48,282 nucleotides of DNA from Mnemiopsis leidyi (taxonomy: Eukaryota; Ctenophora; Tentaculata; Lobata; Bolinopsidae). The translations under genes and the position numbers were made by a program. The number at the start of each line of letters is the position of its first letter. Position 1 is the stretch's first letter. Under the pieces are notes generated by a model. The model had not been told where the DNA came from. It was given only the letters and a program-made list of their open reading frames with translations, and searched no databases. Of the stretch, positions 9,501 to 21,700 are shown one piece after another. The DNA is taken from NCBI GenBank assembly GCA_000226015.1, contig JH152863.1, positions 81,919 to 130,200 of the forward strand, written 5' to 3'.

Positions 9501-11970
9501 ATCGGGCTGGTGACTGGTCCAATGTTCCAAAGCAGTTGTTTCTTATTTTTCCTTTTAAGTCGGAGTTCGGGAGTTAAAGCTTCAATGAAAATCTGTTTTG
9601 TTCCTCCCACTGGAATTATTGGCTGCTGTCCTGTTTCCCAAGTACAAAGAGCTGAGTAACGAGGATAGCTTTACTCAATTACTAGTTCTAAGTGTGTAAT
9701 TGTTTATGGTCCTACTAGTATCAGTCCTGTCAACAAACCTGTTCCAAACTTTTGAGAAAATTGCTGGGATGAGTTAGAAAAACGGGGCTTTCCGAAAATG
9801 CCAATTTGTATCGGCCTTCGGCATGGCCAATAATGCTGTGTGTGCTTGATACGAAAACGCGAAGCAGTCTTCTTATATATTTTGTTGTTGTTAAACTCAT
9901 ACTTTCAATGGTGTTTTTGAAACAACTTAAGACATGGAATAAACAAAAAATTAGTATCCCGAATCCCTGAGCTATATTATTATTATGAATTACTTCCAGT
10001 TCAGCAGTAGAATTTAGTAATTTTCCCGCTCGAGGCATGACGGGTTATTTTCTCCGATCCCCATTCGAAGGAAACTCATCAGCATAAAAGGAAGGTGTGC
10101 GTGCCTTGCAAGGAGGGTTCTGGTAACTGCAGAATCACTGCACATATAACTCTGCCCAGTAATAATGAGAGTTTCACTAAGAATATAATTATTAGTCAGT
10201 CGTTAAATATTCTGCTCTTTTTTCATCCTTTAAAATTGCACATTATGGACTAAAAAGTGTTGTTTTTTACCCAACCTTTCCTTCCCAGTTTAACTTTATG
10301 TTATAGCTTATGATCACACTCACAGAGATTAAACCTCACGCAGGTTTTATCAAAACCGTCAATTTTATGCCGCGCTATCACTATCAGAGGTATAAGGTTC
10401 ATTTCTCGGACGCTGTCATTGCGAGTTGTAGCCGCAGTTATCCCAAAAATAATAATTTCGCTTTTTTAGATGCTGTATAGCATGCTGTTCTGTTTCCGCA
10501 TTAACCTTGACGAGATGAGTTGGGTAACACCTAGACAACATCGATGTAACAATTGCATTAACATGTATATTCCGCGATCCGTGATCTTACAGAGAACTAA
10601 TAAGACAATAAGTATAAGGCCATCCTCTCCTATTATACAACTAGTGAAGCAGAAAGATTGCACTAAATTCTAACAATTATATAAAAGACTGTCCGGAATC
10701 CTGGAAGACTGAAATGACCGGATTTTGAGAATCCGAGAACCGCCTAAATGCTGGTATTTAAAACATAACCCTCAACTTAACACTGCCAGTTTGCGTACTG
10801 CTAGACTTTTGTAAGGTCATGCTAGGATTAACAGGCTGGTTTCAGTTTTTTATAAAGTTGAGTCTATTTTCCTAAAAATCTAACGTTTTTAACCTTTTCG
10901 TGATTGTCCAGACATGGTCGGTGCACGTGATTTGACTCGACTTAGTGTCATGGTTCAACCTACTCCTGTGTTTTACTGTGGCTAGCCAGCTTGCCGTCAA
11001 ATACGAACCTATTTTGCTAAGCTTTAGAATGTTGACTGGACGAAAACCACGCTGTCAGCAGTGTACCTCATTTTTCCAACCAAGGTCATTCCAATTATTG
11101 TAGAAATACACGACCAATGAATAATGGAATATAGTTGTCTGCTTAACTTAAACGCAAATACTAAATAATTCACCAACAAGATATGTTTAGAATTAGATTT
11201 GTAAAGAATATTCAATTTTTGATGATATCAATAGGATTAGACGTATAAATGCAGCCCTGGAAACAAAGTTTGTACGAGAACAAGCGATTCATGAACCTTT
11301 TATCACTCTGTTCATTACTCTACAGGGTTGAGTTTGGGGATAGCTGAAGGTTATGGAAAGGGTTGGGACATCTTCTAGTTCTATACTTTTGGGAATGGGT
11401 TGGGGTTTTGGAGTAAGAGCTGAAAAAGTCAGGGTATACGTGACATACGTTGGTGAGTGATATAGTGAAAGCCATGTCATGAATTGCTTTTGATATGACA
11501 TCGCTAGTAGCTGAGCTTGTAATGATATTGAAGGTTGTGCTGTACAGCTGTATCAAGATGTTAAGTTTTGATAAATGAAAAGTTTGTAATAAAGTTTAGT
11601 CTGATAATGGAATGAAAAAAGTTTAAAATAAAAGTAAAGTCTGAATAAGGTAACTATAGTAAGTTTCAATTCCTAAGTTTGAGGAGCCCAGCTTGAAACA
11701 GACAGTTACAAGAATGTCCGGAACGCGTAAATTCATGCCACTTCAACTAAACAGCCCTGTAGTTTAGATAGTTAGTAGTTAAACTTATAGGGTCATTACC
11801 AGTCTTGTACCAGACAGCTTCCCAGACTTACACCGGACTGAAACTAACCAAGAGCTTGAAGTAGCCGCGAGAATAGGAACCTGACTGAATGAAGCATATT
11901 TTATACTACTAAATTACGAGGATGTTTTAGGTGCTTCCCCACTAATTTGCAACTCTGCAGATTGACCAGC
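9501..11970. other. non-coding stretch, nothing recognised
   Basis: AT-rich sequence with only short, unconvincing frames, the longest being 102 codons on the minus strand at 9730-10038. No repeat array, RNA gene or domain was recognised. Confidence 0.5.
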
Positions 11971-12130
11971 GCGCTCCGTATCACGTGACCAAGCTGCCGC
12001 CAATCCCCGGACTCACACCGGACTCACACCGCGATGTAGCGGTGTTATAAAATGTCGTTCCGCTCCGCTCCGAGATTCATAGCTGTCATTGCGTGACTCA
12101 CCCTCGTAGAGCGCTAACTGCATCGTCGGT
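11971..12130 (+). promoter_or_regulatory. orphan TATA promoter candidate
   Basis: A GC-rich segment carries a CACGTG E-box (in ATCACGTGACC, about 11980), a tandem ACTCACACCGG duplication (about 12009-12031) and TATAAAA (12046-12052). This is followed by CCGCTCCGCTCCGAG and ATTCATAGC, where a start site would be expected. The following frame (12134-12322) codes for nothing I recognise, so the transcript, if any, may be non-coding or may have its first coding exon farther away. Confidence 0.35.
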
Positions 12131-12330
12131 CGGGTGTGTGGGTTTTACTCAACAAATCTCAGTCCTTGGGCAAACCTGATATTACCGATATCAGGGATGA
12201 GATACCTCGTCACTGATATTACATCATTACGTGATATTCAAATTAACCTGATCACAAGGGCCATCTTTCCTTTACTTATGCGATTTGAAACTATAGGTTC
12301 GATCGTTATATTTCGATATTGATGTTCCTG

Positions 12331-13760
12331 ATTTTCTATAAAGAATTACAAAACGCTGTTAATCGTGTCCTGAGGAGTTACAATTAGAATTGGCTTCTCG
12401 CGACGCTTTTACATCGGTCCATCATTCAGTAAATATATAATTCTCCTTGATGGAGAATGAGCTCATAGTCACTCACTCGTGAAGCTTCATCAAACTCTTG
12501 AATTGAACGATTAGTTTAATTCAAAATCTTTGTCCATTGCGCCATTTTGTTTTCTAAGGGATATTTTATTTCCAAAATGGCATCGGCACCAATTTTTTAC
12601 TTTCTTTTTTCGAGATCACATTTAATTTGTCAACGTTTCCATAACTTCGAGTTCTGCTCCGCACTAATTAATCTGCTCCAGCCCAGAATAAAACTGTCAC
12701 CGATGTTTTTTAAATAATCTAGGTTTGTTTAATAATTTAGTTCTAAACTGACCAAATCATGGACGTAGACGACTGTTTAACAAATTGCTTTAAGTTTAAC
12801 ATTATTCATTAATTTAACATATTCAGTAATTAAACATATTCATTAATTTTGGACGGTGAAAACTTTGACAGGCAAGGATTATACAAATTAATTAATCCAT
12901 GTCGAACAAGGACACTCTTAGCTTGATTTGGCCTCTAGCTGTCATCCAATAGGCCATGAAGATTTGAATGTATCACATATTATGAATGCAACACAAAGCT
13001 GTCACTTTTTTAAAAGTAATTTACTGAAAGTGGACAAAACACGATATCTATATTGACGGGCAAGTTCAGGTAATATAACTTTGTAAACCTGATGCATATT
13101 GCACCCATAGTGCACGCATAGTGCACACCTGATGCATCCTGATGCACTCATAGTGCACAGCCACCCTTCTGCACGGCAAGTGCACACAGAGTTATCAAAT
13201 AGATTAAAATAAGTTCCCTTCCAGCTTGGTTGGCTGTTTCTTTTTCGTTCCAAGAAGCGATGTTTATTCCTTAAAATTAATCGACGTGATCCTCTTTGTG
13301 ATCTCTCCCAGCTTGCTGAGAAAACCACGTGATCTTCCATCAATAACGCGACAAATTTAAATCGATTTTTTAACTTTAATTGCGCTTGCATCATATTACT
13401 CACCTTTGCCCACTTTGTTAATGTACGTGACAAATTTATAACAATACTCCTAGAAATGCACAAAATTTTTAATTACCGCAACAGGTTCAGTGTTAACAGG
13501 TTCAGTGGCATCATCCTCAATTTCTATGGTATTATCGGTCGCCAAAATACTTAATAGACAATTAAAATAACAAAACCACGACAAAGGTCCCCACTCCCCA
13601 TTTCGAGCATGCTTCACTTCCAGGGGTGTGCACTGAGAGATAACACTGGTAAATGCAGAAAATTAATGGACCGGCACCGTGCCGTGCCGATTATGATCGG
13701 AAAACCAATGCATTGTCTGGTCAAGTGCTATACCAATTAAGTGCGCTATCGGTCCTAATA
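12331..13760. other. non-coding stretch with a GTGCAC cluster
   Basis: Mostly AT-rich sequence. From about 13088 to 13184 the words TGCAC, ATAGTGCAC and GATGCA recur six or more times, giving a palindrome-rich patch. The 153-codon minus-strand frame at 13002-13463 runs through this patch and has no recognisable domain; I do not call it a gene. Confidence 0.45.
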
Positions 13761-13833
13761 GGGGTCGCGGTAGCGCAATTGGTAGAGCATTAATCTAGGA
13801 AGTTGCTTCATTGGTCCAGCAACAACAGCTGGA
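13761..13833 (+). other. tRNA-like 5' half (degenerate)
   Basis: GGGGTCGCGG is followed by TAGCGCAATTGGTAGAGC, an excellent pol III A-box/D-arm sequence. A tRNA would then need an anticodon arm and a GGTTCGAATCC B-box, and neither follows. This is therefore a tRNA fragment or a SINE-head remnant, not a working tRNA gene. Confidence 0.4.
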
Positions 13834-14323
13834 AATTAATTAGGTTTTACATTATCTATTTATAACTCAAGTTTTCTTTAGGGACCATGACTGACTTCTC
13901 GGCATGGAAAGGTGAGTTTTTAAAAACATTTTCAATTTTAGTACCATACGTCAATTTTAGTTTCACATGTCAATTTGAGTTTCACATTTCACTTTTAGTC
14001 GATTTGACGACCTTATGATGAATTTAATAATTTAAATTAAATAGACCAACGAAACTGCGAAGTGGTAAAGTTTACCCTTTTCCAAAGTGGTCTTTCAAAG
14101 GTCGGTCACCCCAACGATGGCAAGTGATCTACTGGTAACTGGAAGTGGTTTAACTCCTGGCACAGCTTGTTGTTGTATAGTTTCCTCAACGCTTTTAGAG
14201 TGGTTTTTAGAGTGCTTTCTTCACCAACAGGCAGCTCCTTAATTGACCAGGCAGCTTCTTTATTGACTGACAATCTCCTTTGTCCAATAAACAGAACACC
14301 TCGTTAAGATAGTGGTTGGTAGA

Positions 14324-14708
14324 GCCTGGCAACCAACCTGGCCACCAACCTGGTAACCAACCTGGCCACCAACCTGGCAACCAACCTGGCAACCAACCTG
14401 GCAACCAACCTGGCAACCAGCCTGGCAACCAACCTGGCAACCAACCTGGCAACCAACCTGGCAACCAACCTGGCAACCAACCTGGCAACCAACCTGGCCA
14501 CCAACCTGGCAACCAACCTGGCAACCAACCTGGCAACCAGTCTGGCAAACAACCTGGCAACCAACCTGGCAACCAACCTGGCAACCAGCCTGGCAACCAA
14601 CCTGGCAACCAGCCTGGCAACCAACCTGGCAACCAGCCTTGCAAACAACCTGGCAACCAGCCTGGCCACCAACCTAGCAACCAGCCTGGCAACCAACCTG
14701 GCAACCAG
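14324..14708. repeat. 12-bp minisatellite (AACCAACCTGGC)n
   Basis: About 32 copies of a 12-bp unit, AACCAACCTGGC, with point variants (GCCACC, CAGCCTGG, AAACAACC) scattered through it. Because 12 is a multiple of three and the unit has no stop, several frames stay open and would encode PGNQ on the plus strand or WLPG and RLVA on the minus strand. That openness is a property of the unit and not evidence for a protein. It shares the CCTGG core with the 8-bp arrays at 1-215 and 2690-3000. Confidence 0.95.
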
Positions 14709-14777
14709 CAAGTAGCCACTGCCGTAGTTAATGTTCCAGCAATCCTGAGCAAGTTTTTTCATCAATTCCAACTTTGA

Positions 14778-16800
14778 GTTGAAACTTGAAGATTACAACC
14801 GCCCGTTCCCTAAAGTGTTTGGAGAACAGAAAATGAAGCCAGTGATGTCATTCTTGTCATGGCATTGAAAGTATAGACATTTAGCCACTGTCGGCTTGGG
14901 TCTTGGGAGCATTCCCATCAACTCAATTGCTTGTAGATTTACACAATTGGTGATGGCAAATAGGCAAAATTACAGTCATATACTTGGTAAGTTTTTGAGG
15001 TTTCGGTATCAGCCGCCTTTCCTTAAAATACTGCAGCTTAATTATACTCATATAGTCTTAACACTAAGTGTTTTTCTAAAAGCTGCAACAAACCCAAACT
15101 AGGAAAGCCTTTTCTGGGGCACGGAGGTTGCCGAAAGTGGCCACCCATTCTCCCCCTTGGTGGGCCTGGTGACATCTAATCTACAAGGTGTCCTTGAGCC
15201 GAATGCCTCCAGGCCATCCATGGGGAACCACAGGGGGACGCCACGATCAGCACCCCAACGCTGGACTTCCTGGTTTTGGCCGTTTAGAAACAAAAAAGAA
15301 CTAATTAGTTAATGGCAGGAGGGAACGGTGATCCCTCCAGCACAATGTAATTAATGAAATTACTGGTCAATAGTGACAAGCTCTAAATTATCCTATCTTT
15401 AGCTCTACCTTACTAAGTACTTTATTTACTTCTTGTTCGTGTTATAAACATTGCTGATTTTGTTAATTAGCTGATCGATTAGCTATTCATATCGAGGTCT
15501 CTCAGCACTAGTCAACACATGCTCTCTGAGCGTCATCTGACACGCTCAACATGTGTCAATTTAGCTAGCCACATTCCAAATTACTCCACGTAAGCGGAAA
15601 TATTTCGAATTTTCATTTGTCTGCCGCTCTCTAAGTCTGCAGATGATTGATGTGCTGTAAAAATAGAATGTCCTCCGCAAAAAGAAAAAAGCTGAAAAGG
15701 TATCATATCATGAAAATTGAAAGGTTTTTTGCCACTAAAGATAAAAAAAGGTGGAATATTTCTGGGTGGAATATTTCTGGGTGGAAGATTTATTCACAAA
15801 AATTGTCGGTCAGTTTTGGACTTTCACAAGGAATCATGATATATCTAAGTTGAATAACGATATACATCCTCAACTTTAGCTTTCTTAGATATTTTAACTT
15901 TCTTACCCTATCTTAATATCACTTCATCTAGTCCCACTTACCCTATCTTAATATCACTACATCTAGTTCCACGATACTCAGCAACTCAGGACAACATGGA
16001 GCGTTGTCAATACAAATACAATACAAACGACACATAGTCAATTCCATGTAAAGCATAAAGGGTTGAAGTCAATCCCATGTGTTGATGACCCTCCACAAAG
16101 TTCACTTCAAAGCAATAAACCAGGAATTTTATTTCTCTTAACCTCATTGAATATGTAACCAAGTCTATTTTCCAATCCTATAGCTGAGGAATAATAAAAG
16201 TAGAAAAACAGAATTTAAAGTAGAGTCTAGATGTTCACCAGGAATTACAAATACCGGCTGTTACTTGTGGTTACAAGTAGTTAATAGTGGTAATGCTACT
16301 TCTGGTCACTATAGAGGTTACTAGTGAGTAGTGGTAACTATTTGCTATGAAATTCTAATGAAATGCATTTTTTAGGTTCAATAAGAGACACAACAACTTT
16401 AAAAGTCATCACAGCGCCATACAGCCTGATAAAAATTGTAGGAGCTCCAAAAAGTCTGTCACACAATCCAACTTTAGCTGCAAAAACTTAAACAAGAACC
16501 AGCAGTATTGTGCTGCAAGCACTGAGGACGAAATTAGAGCAATTATCTTTCTGTCACGCCAAACAACGAACACGATTCAGGTCAAGCGATTTGTCTGGAC
16601 AGTTGTACGGTTGAAAGGACACCAATGAGTTCAAGTTCTGGGAATTTTGAATATCAAAAAGCACCAAAACTTTGAGATTCTGGACACAAAAAAAGTTATT
16701 TTCGTCTAGTTTTGGCACCTTTACAGCTCTATTATAAATAAAGTTCTTTAGTGCCGTGTAGACGACAAACAATACTCCGAATCTGTCTTCAAAACCGGTT
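14778..16800. other. non-coding stretch with minor repeats and a GC-rich patch
   Basis: Three things stand out. A GC-rich patch at about 15105-15290 has a clearly different composition but no supported exon. Two copies of a 16-bp unit (GGTGGAATATTTCTGG) occur near 15752-15785. Two copies of a 35-bp unit beginning TTACCCTATCTTAATATCAC occur at 15903-15972. No gene or RNA was recognised. Confidence 0.5.
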
Positions 16801-16883
16801 CAACTTTAGTACTTCAACTCATCACGTAAACTAAAACATCATGTGACCTAGGTCTCACCAATAACAAGTTCCAGCTTTAGCGC

Positions 16884-16937
16884 CACGTGATTTATACTTG
16901 GCCACGTGACTTTGGAAGTTTAATATTCCGGCACGTG
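16884..16937. promoter_or_regulatory. three CACGTG E-boxes
   Basis: Perfect CACGTG palindromes occur at 16884-16889, 16903-16908 and 16932-16937, within 54 bp. The hexamer is the core of bHLH-leucine-zipper sites (USF, MITF/TFE, Max-type). It recurs at 18180, 18199 and seven times in the last myosin intron. The cluster lies about 1.8 kb upstream of the myosin start. Function is inferred. Confidence 0.4.
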
Positions 16938-17449
16938 TCAGTAAGGCTGTCTCGAGGTTTGAAGCCGTCTTTTTGTGAATAGTTCTATACACCACGGTTC
17001 ATAGAGGCAACAAACTTCAATAATTTGATGAGAAAACTCTGTGGCTTTTTCCGCTCTAAAACTTTTGATCATTTCATTCCTTCAAGCCATAATACTTTTT
17101 TACAGGACGACCATCACGATAAAACTTTAATTTTATCCACAATGAATAATATAAATGACTTCAGATAAACGCCCATTCTTGAAATTTTGCAACAATTATT
17201 GATTTAAATATCCGCCTAGAAAAACACCAAACTCCTTAAAAAGCTCGAGGAATTAAAAAGTGCACTGTTCTTCTGTCTGATGATACAGTGAAGTTACATT
17301 AATAATGCTATGAGGCTAATGAAGTTACCACTTTCTTCCAAGGAGAGACGTAGAGGAAGCAGGCACCTGTAACGCATCCTGTGTTGTGCTGTTTTTCCCC
17401 TCCCTCTCCTGCCTCCTGATTGGCTAATTAATATTCGTTGTTATTTGGG

Positions 17450-17464
17450 GTTGCCATGGTTACC
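17450..17464. promoter_or_regulatory. X-box-like palindrome beside an inverted CCAAT box
   Basis: GTTGCCATGGTTACC differs at two positions from the RFX X-box GTTGCCATGGYAAC, and TGATTGGCTAATTA lies about 30 bp upstream. It is less convincing than the triplet in the last myosin intron. The rest of 16938-18170 shows no gene. Confidence 0.25.
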
Positions 17465-18179
17465 TGTTGGTCGCCTGCACCAACCACGACTGGTGATTGG
17501 TTGGAGGTGTTATTGGGTTAGCCGTGTGCAAGTTATCTCATTATCAAGTTTTGTAATATGAAAGCTAGAGTGACCAGCTCGGAACGGCAGTTGCTTGTTT
17601 ATGTAGTGAAGCGTGCTGCTGAAGCGGGGCTGACATTTTCGTACTCGACTTACTGACTTAGATTTTACGAAAGTTTTTAGTCTTTTAAATCGACTAAAAC
17701 GGATTATTGATGTTTTAGAAATAGTAAAGTTTGAGAAAATATTGATTATCAAACCACCAAAAGCATCCTGCTTAAATAAGAACTTACATCAGAATTCAGT
17801 ACAATGTAATTTTGATTCCCAAAACTGCAACTAGATGGAATCATACAATTTTTGCTACTGTCCAGAAACTTGCAGTTATGTCGTTCAGCACTAATACCAT
17901 ACAATTTTCCAATTTGTCAGGCCGATTCCCCAGAATAAGTGAAACCATATGAAACTTTCAATTTGCTGCATCACTGCAGCTTGCAAGAAATCTATTCGAA
18001 TCGCACGTCCTGTTCTTTCAATGCAGCTACTATAGGCTGGGGTTTCCAATATTCGCAAAAATAGGGGAGAAACAAAAATCTAAAGTTTACAAGTTATTAG
18101 TATCACCGGCAATAACCCGAAAGTTTGCTTGTACACCCCCTGATTGGAACTTTTAAAGTTTAACAATAGAACAGCAGAT

Positions 18180-18218
18180 CACGTGACCCCACTTTAGTCA
18201 CGTGATGACCATATATGG
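18180..18218 (+). promoter_or_regulatory. CArG box with paired E-boxes upstream of muscle myosin
   Basis: Two CACGTG sites (18180-18185 and 18199-18204) are followed 4 bp later by CCATATATGG (18209-18218), a perfect CC(A/T)6GG serum response factor site. It lies about 0.5 kb upstream of the proposed myosin start at 18720 and 1.1 kb upstream of the second ATG. CArG boxes are classical control elements of muscle genes, so the position in front of a striated myosin is meaningful. A near-match to a MEF2 site (TTATTTTTAT, 18661-18670) lies nearer the start. Confidence 0.55.
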
Positions 18219-18719
18219 GAGAAACAGTAAATAAGATGGTGATTGGAAAGAGGCCGAACTGTGGAATTTAAAATGCGCCATATTTGCAGGCCGCAGGACT
18301 GTGTTAACACTTCCTTCTAGCACGTTTGCAGAGAAGCCTTACAGTGCATCACCCGGCCCTGCACAAGCAAGCTTTTACCGCATCCACACCGGCCAATGAT
18401 CAGATAGCAAGCGGTTCAAGTAGTCATATTCCTCCGAGTCATTGTCACCCGCAAACCGAGCATCAAAAAGAAATCCCGATGGACGCAGTTCTGTGTGAGT
18501 TCAGGTCGAGGAAGTCTGTGGAGTGCGTTCCTACTGTTAAACTTGGTCCTCAAAAGTTCGCCTTAGACTGAACCAATAAACGAGGTACGAGCTGTCAGCA
18601 GGAACCTGCCTTTCAACAACTATTCTCAGCAAAACTAGGCCAGACCACCAAACTCGCACATTATTTTTATCTACCTTTTTGGTTGTGAGTGAACTTTCCA
18701 GCCGACAGCAACTACCAAG

Positions 18720-21700
18720 ATGACCAAGGGAAGTAAGTAACCAACTCAACCGTTTTTGTTTTCATCAGCAACTCTTTAACCATGGTGATTACCGGTAACC
18801 TTGGTGACTGTCTTAACTCCCGTCTGGGGCTGCTAACCGCTGTCATTAACGCCGCCTGTGAACATCAGCAGCTGAATTATATGTTATCGGTTGGCCTTCT
18901 TCGTGTCTTATTTCCTGGGAATGCAAAGCGATCCACCCTTGTTTCTAGTTCATCATGTAATTAGAAGTTGCAACTCTCCACGGCATTGAGGAGATTTGCT
19001 GGAATTTTGGAGTCGATTTTACATAGTTTTACGTAATTCTCTACTGACTCTGTCGTCCTGCCAATAGCAAATTAGCAAGCGGTCATATCGATGTAAAATT
19101 AAGGACTAGCTGCAAATTTGATATCCAAAATTTCTGGACCATTTGCTGAAATCAACAAATTTTACAAAAATTGCCACATTGAATCATTTACATCACTCAC
19201 ATTCATCATCCAAAGCATCAATACCTCAATTAAAACTTACTCAAAATATGCATTCTCAACTCCCCTCACCTTAAAAACTTTCACTTTCAACTCCCAAAAC
19301 CCAATTTACTTATTCTCAACTCCTACTCCTCCTCCGCAGGCAATATGGCCGCTACGTGGGAGGACTCCTGCAAGTACCTCTACGCTCCCAAGAATGCTAA
19401 CACCGCGTCAGACTTCGCCGGCAAGAAGATGGCCTGGCTGCCCATCCCTGGAGACGAAGGTTTCGCAAAGGTCGAGATCCTGAAACAAGAGGGAGATGAC
19501 TGCCAAGTCAACCTGGTTGAGACTAACGAGGTAAGCAGTTACTTTCAGAATTATCGTAAAATGTCAAAATTTTGCTGATCCGGACAAGTCAGGTTCGCAC
19601 TTTTAGTGTTGAACATTCATGCCAATTTTCACCCTAATCGGGCTAAATCTTAAAATTCTTAATGATGAATCACTAAAATTAAAAAGTTCTACGTTTGAGT
19701 ATTACTATTGTCTCATCTCGAGGTTACCATCTTGGAAAAAGTTAACTAGTCAACCGCGATTTGACTTGTTAAGACTTGTTCATCATTCATGTTTAAGATA
19801 CTGAGTTAGAAAATGTCTTGTAGTAACACTGAACCCTTGTCTCATCGAATAGGTGAACGGCTAACATTTCTATATACCTCAGAGGAAGCTACGGCCCTAA
19901 AAGGCCCTTGAAAATTTAAACCTCCGCCGACGTCAACAAAAATTGGCACTGATATATTTCTGTACCTAAGGTTCCTGAAATTTTCAAGCTAACTTATCAC
20001 TCAGAGGTGAATTTTCGTTGATCCAGGAACATAGAACATTTCCCATGTTCTAATGAAATTAAATCAAATTAACATGAAACCTAGATTTAACAAATAAATC
20101 ATGTCCAAGGATTGAGGTTGTTTAATTGTTTGATAGCATGAAACCTAGATTTAACAAATAAATCATGTTCAAGGATTGAGGTTGTTTAATTGTTTGATAA
20201 AGCTATAAGCTTCTTATGAATGGACTTCTAATGTTTGTTTTTACCAAACAATGCTTATCTAAAAATTTTAATTTATCAACTCACAACAAGCCCCTCAAAC
20301 AGACTGGTTCATTAAGGTAGAATCGGTAATATTTTAACGAATTGACAGAACTTTATTTCATGGATTTATCAACTTTGACATTTGCTGGACCGACAAAATC
20401 TGACAGTGTATTTTCTGTTTTCTTGCCGTCTAAGTCTATAATTCGGCCAAAAAATATCCGACTTCTTTGAAGAAAAATAAAAACTGAATCCAAACAAGTG
20501 CGATGTGCATAGTGCTAGCGCTATGGAATTACTGATGCTTAGTAGACTTGTCGGACAGAAATAAACTCAAAAGTAATTGGTAAAAGTGGTCCGATAGTTT
20601 GCGTGCTCATAATATTTCTGGATTCCTAATAAAACCAGGGTCGAAAAGGAACGGTTGGGATGAATTTTTGGGAGAAGAGGAATTTTCTAAAGCCTGATTG
20701 ATGTCATCGAGAAATTTGTCGTCTAACGAATACTTTCTGTGATGTTATAGTTCCATGTGCATTGTGCCCACGTTACGAATCGACCTAAAATTTAAAAATG
20801 AGACATCATAAAGTGATAATTATGTCCACTAGCAGAGCGATACATGACAACTATGAATTTGGTTTTCCTACATCATTGACCATGTCTCAAAACTCTGCCT
20901 ATGGTGTTAACAATCACTACAACCCGATCAAGCATCAGATTCCCTAACAGCATCCATCTCAGAAACGAACCGTGAACATCAACGACTGTCAGCCAATGAA
21001 CCCCCCTAAATTCGAGATGTGTACTGATATGTCTCTGCTGTCTTACCTGAACGAAGGAGGAATCCTACACAACTTGAAGAGCAGATACGTCTCCAACATC
21101 ATCTATGTGAGTTCCTGAGATTCACATCTACAGTTTTAGCTTTGTATTTTTTGTACAATTAACAGCTGACAGCCATGTATTATTCGGATTTTAAACTATC
21201 TTAGACTAATTTTCCAAGTCTGTACTGGCCTAGTTTGCAACAATCTTAAAACATCTTTTAAGACTTCGGCAGATTTTTAAGACATCAGGCTTTCATGTCA
21301 AGTTTTGATCTTACCCAATAGTGTTTTTACATAAAATATCGCAATCGTAGTAAACCGTTGCCTAAGATAGAATAAGGTAGCTGTAAAATGTGGAGAGCCG
21401 GGGAGGATTTTTGAAGATTTCCAAAATCTTTTAACGATTACATATACTGACTAAAATATCAAGTATTGAAATATTCTCAATTGAAATACCATTACTATTT
21501 CAGACCTACTCCGGTCTTTTCTGTGTCGCTGTCAATCCCTACAAGAGATTCCCCATCTACACAGGTGACTACGCTTGCTACATTTTGCTATACCAACTTT
21601 AGATCTACGAACTGCTCTAATTTTTTGTGTTGTGTCGTAGAATAATTTCTCAATTGATGTGAATGTGAAGTGATATTTCGTCATAAGATCGTAGGATGGT

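Noticed and set aside
13002..13463. 153-codon minus-strand frame
   Set aside because: No recognisable domain, it runs through a GTGCAC-repeat patch, and no splice or promoter context was seen.
14207..14777. Long open frames encoding PGNQ, WLPG or RLVA repeats on both strands
   Set aside because: They are produced by the stop-free 12-bp minisatellite; several frames are open at once and there is no coding context.
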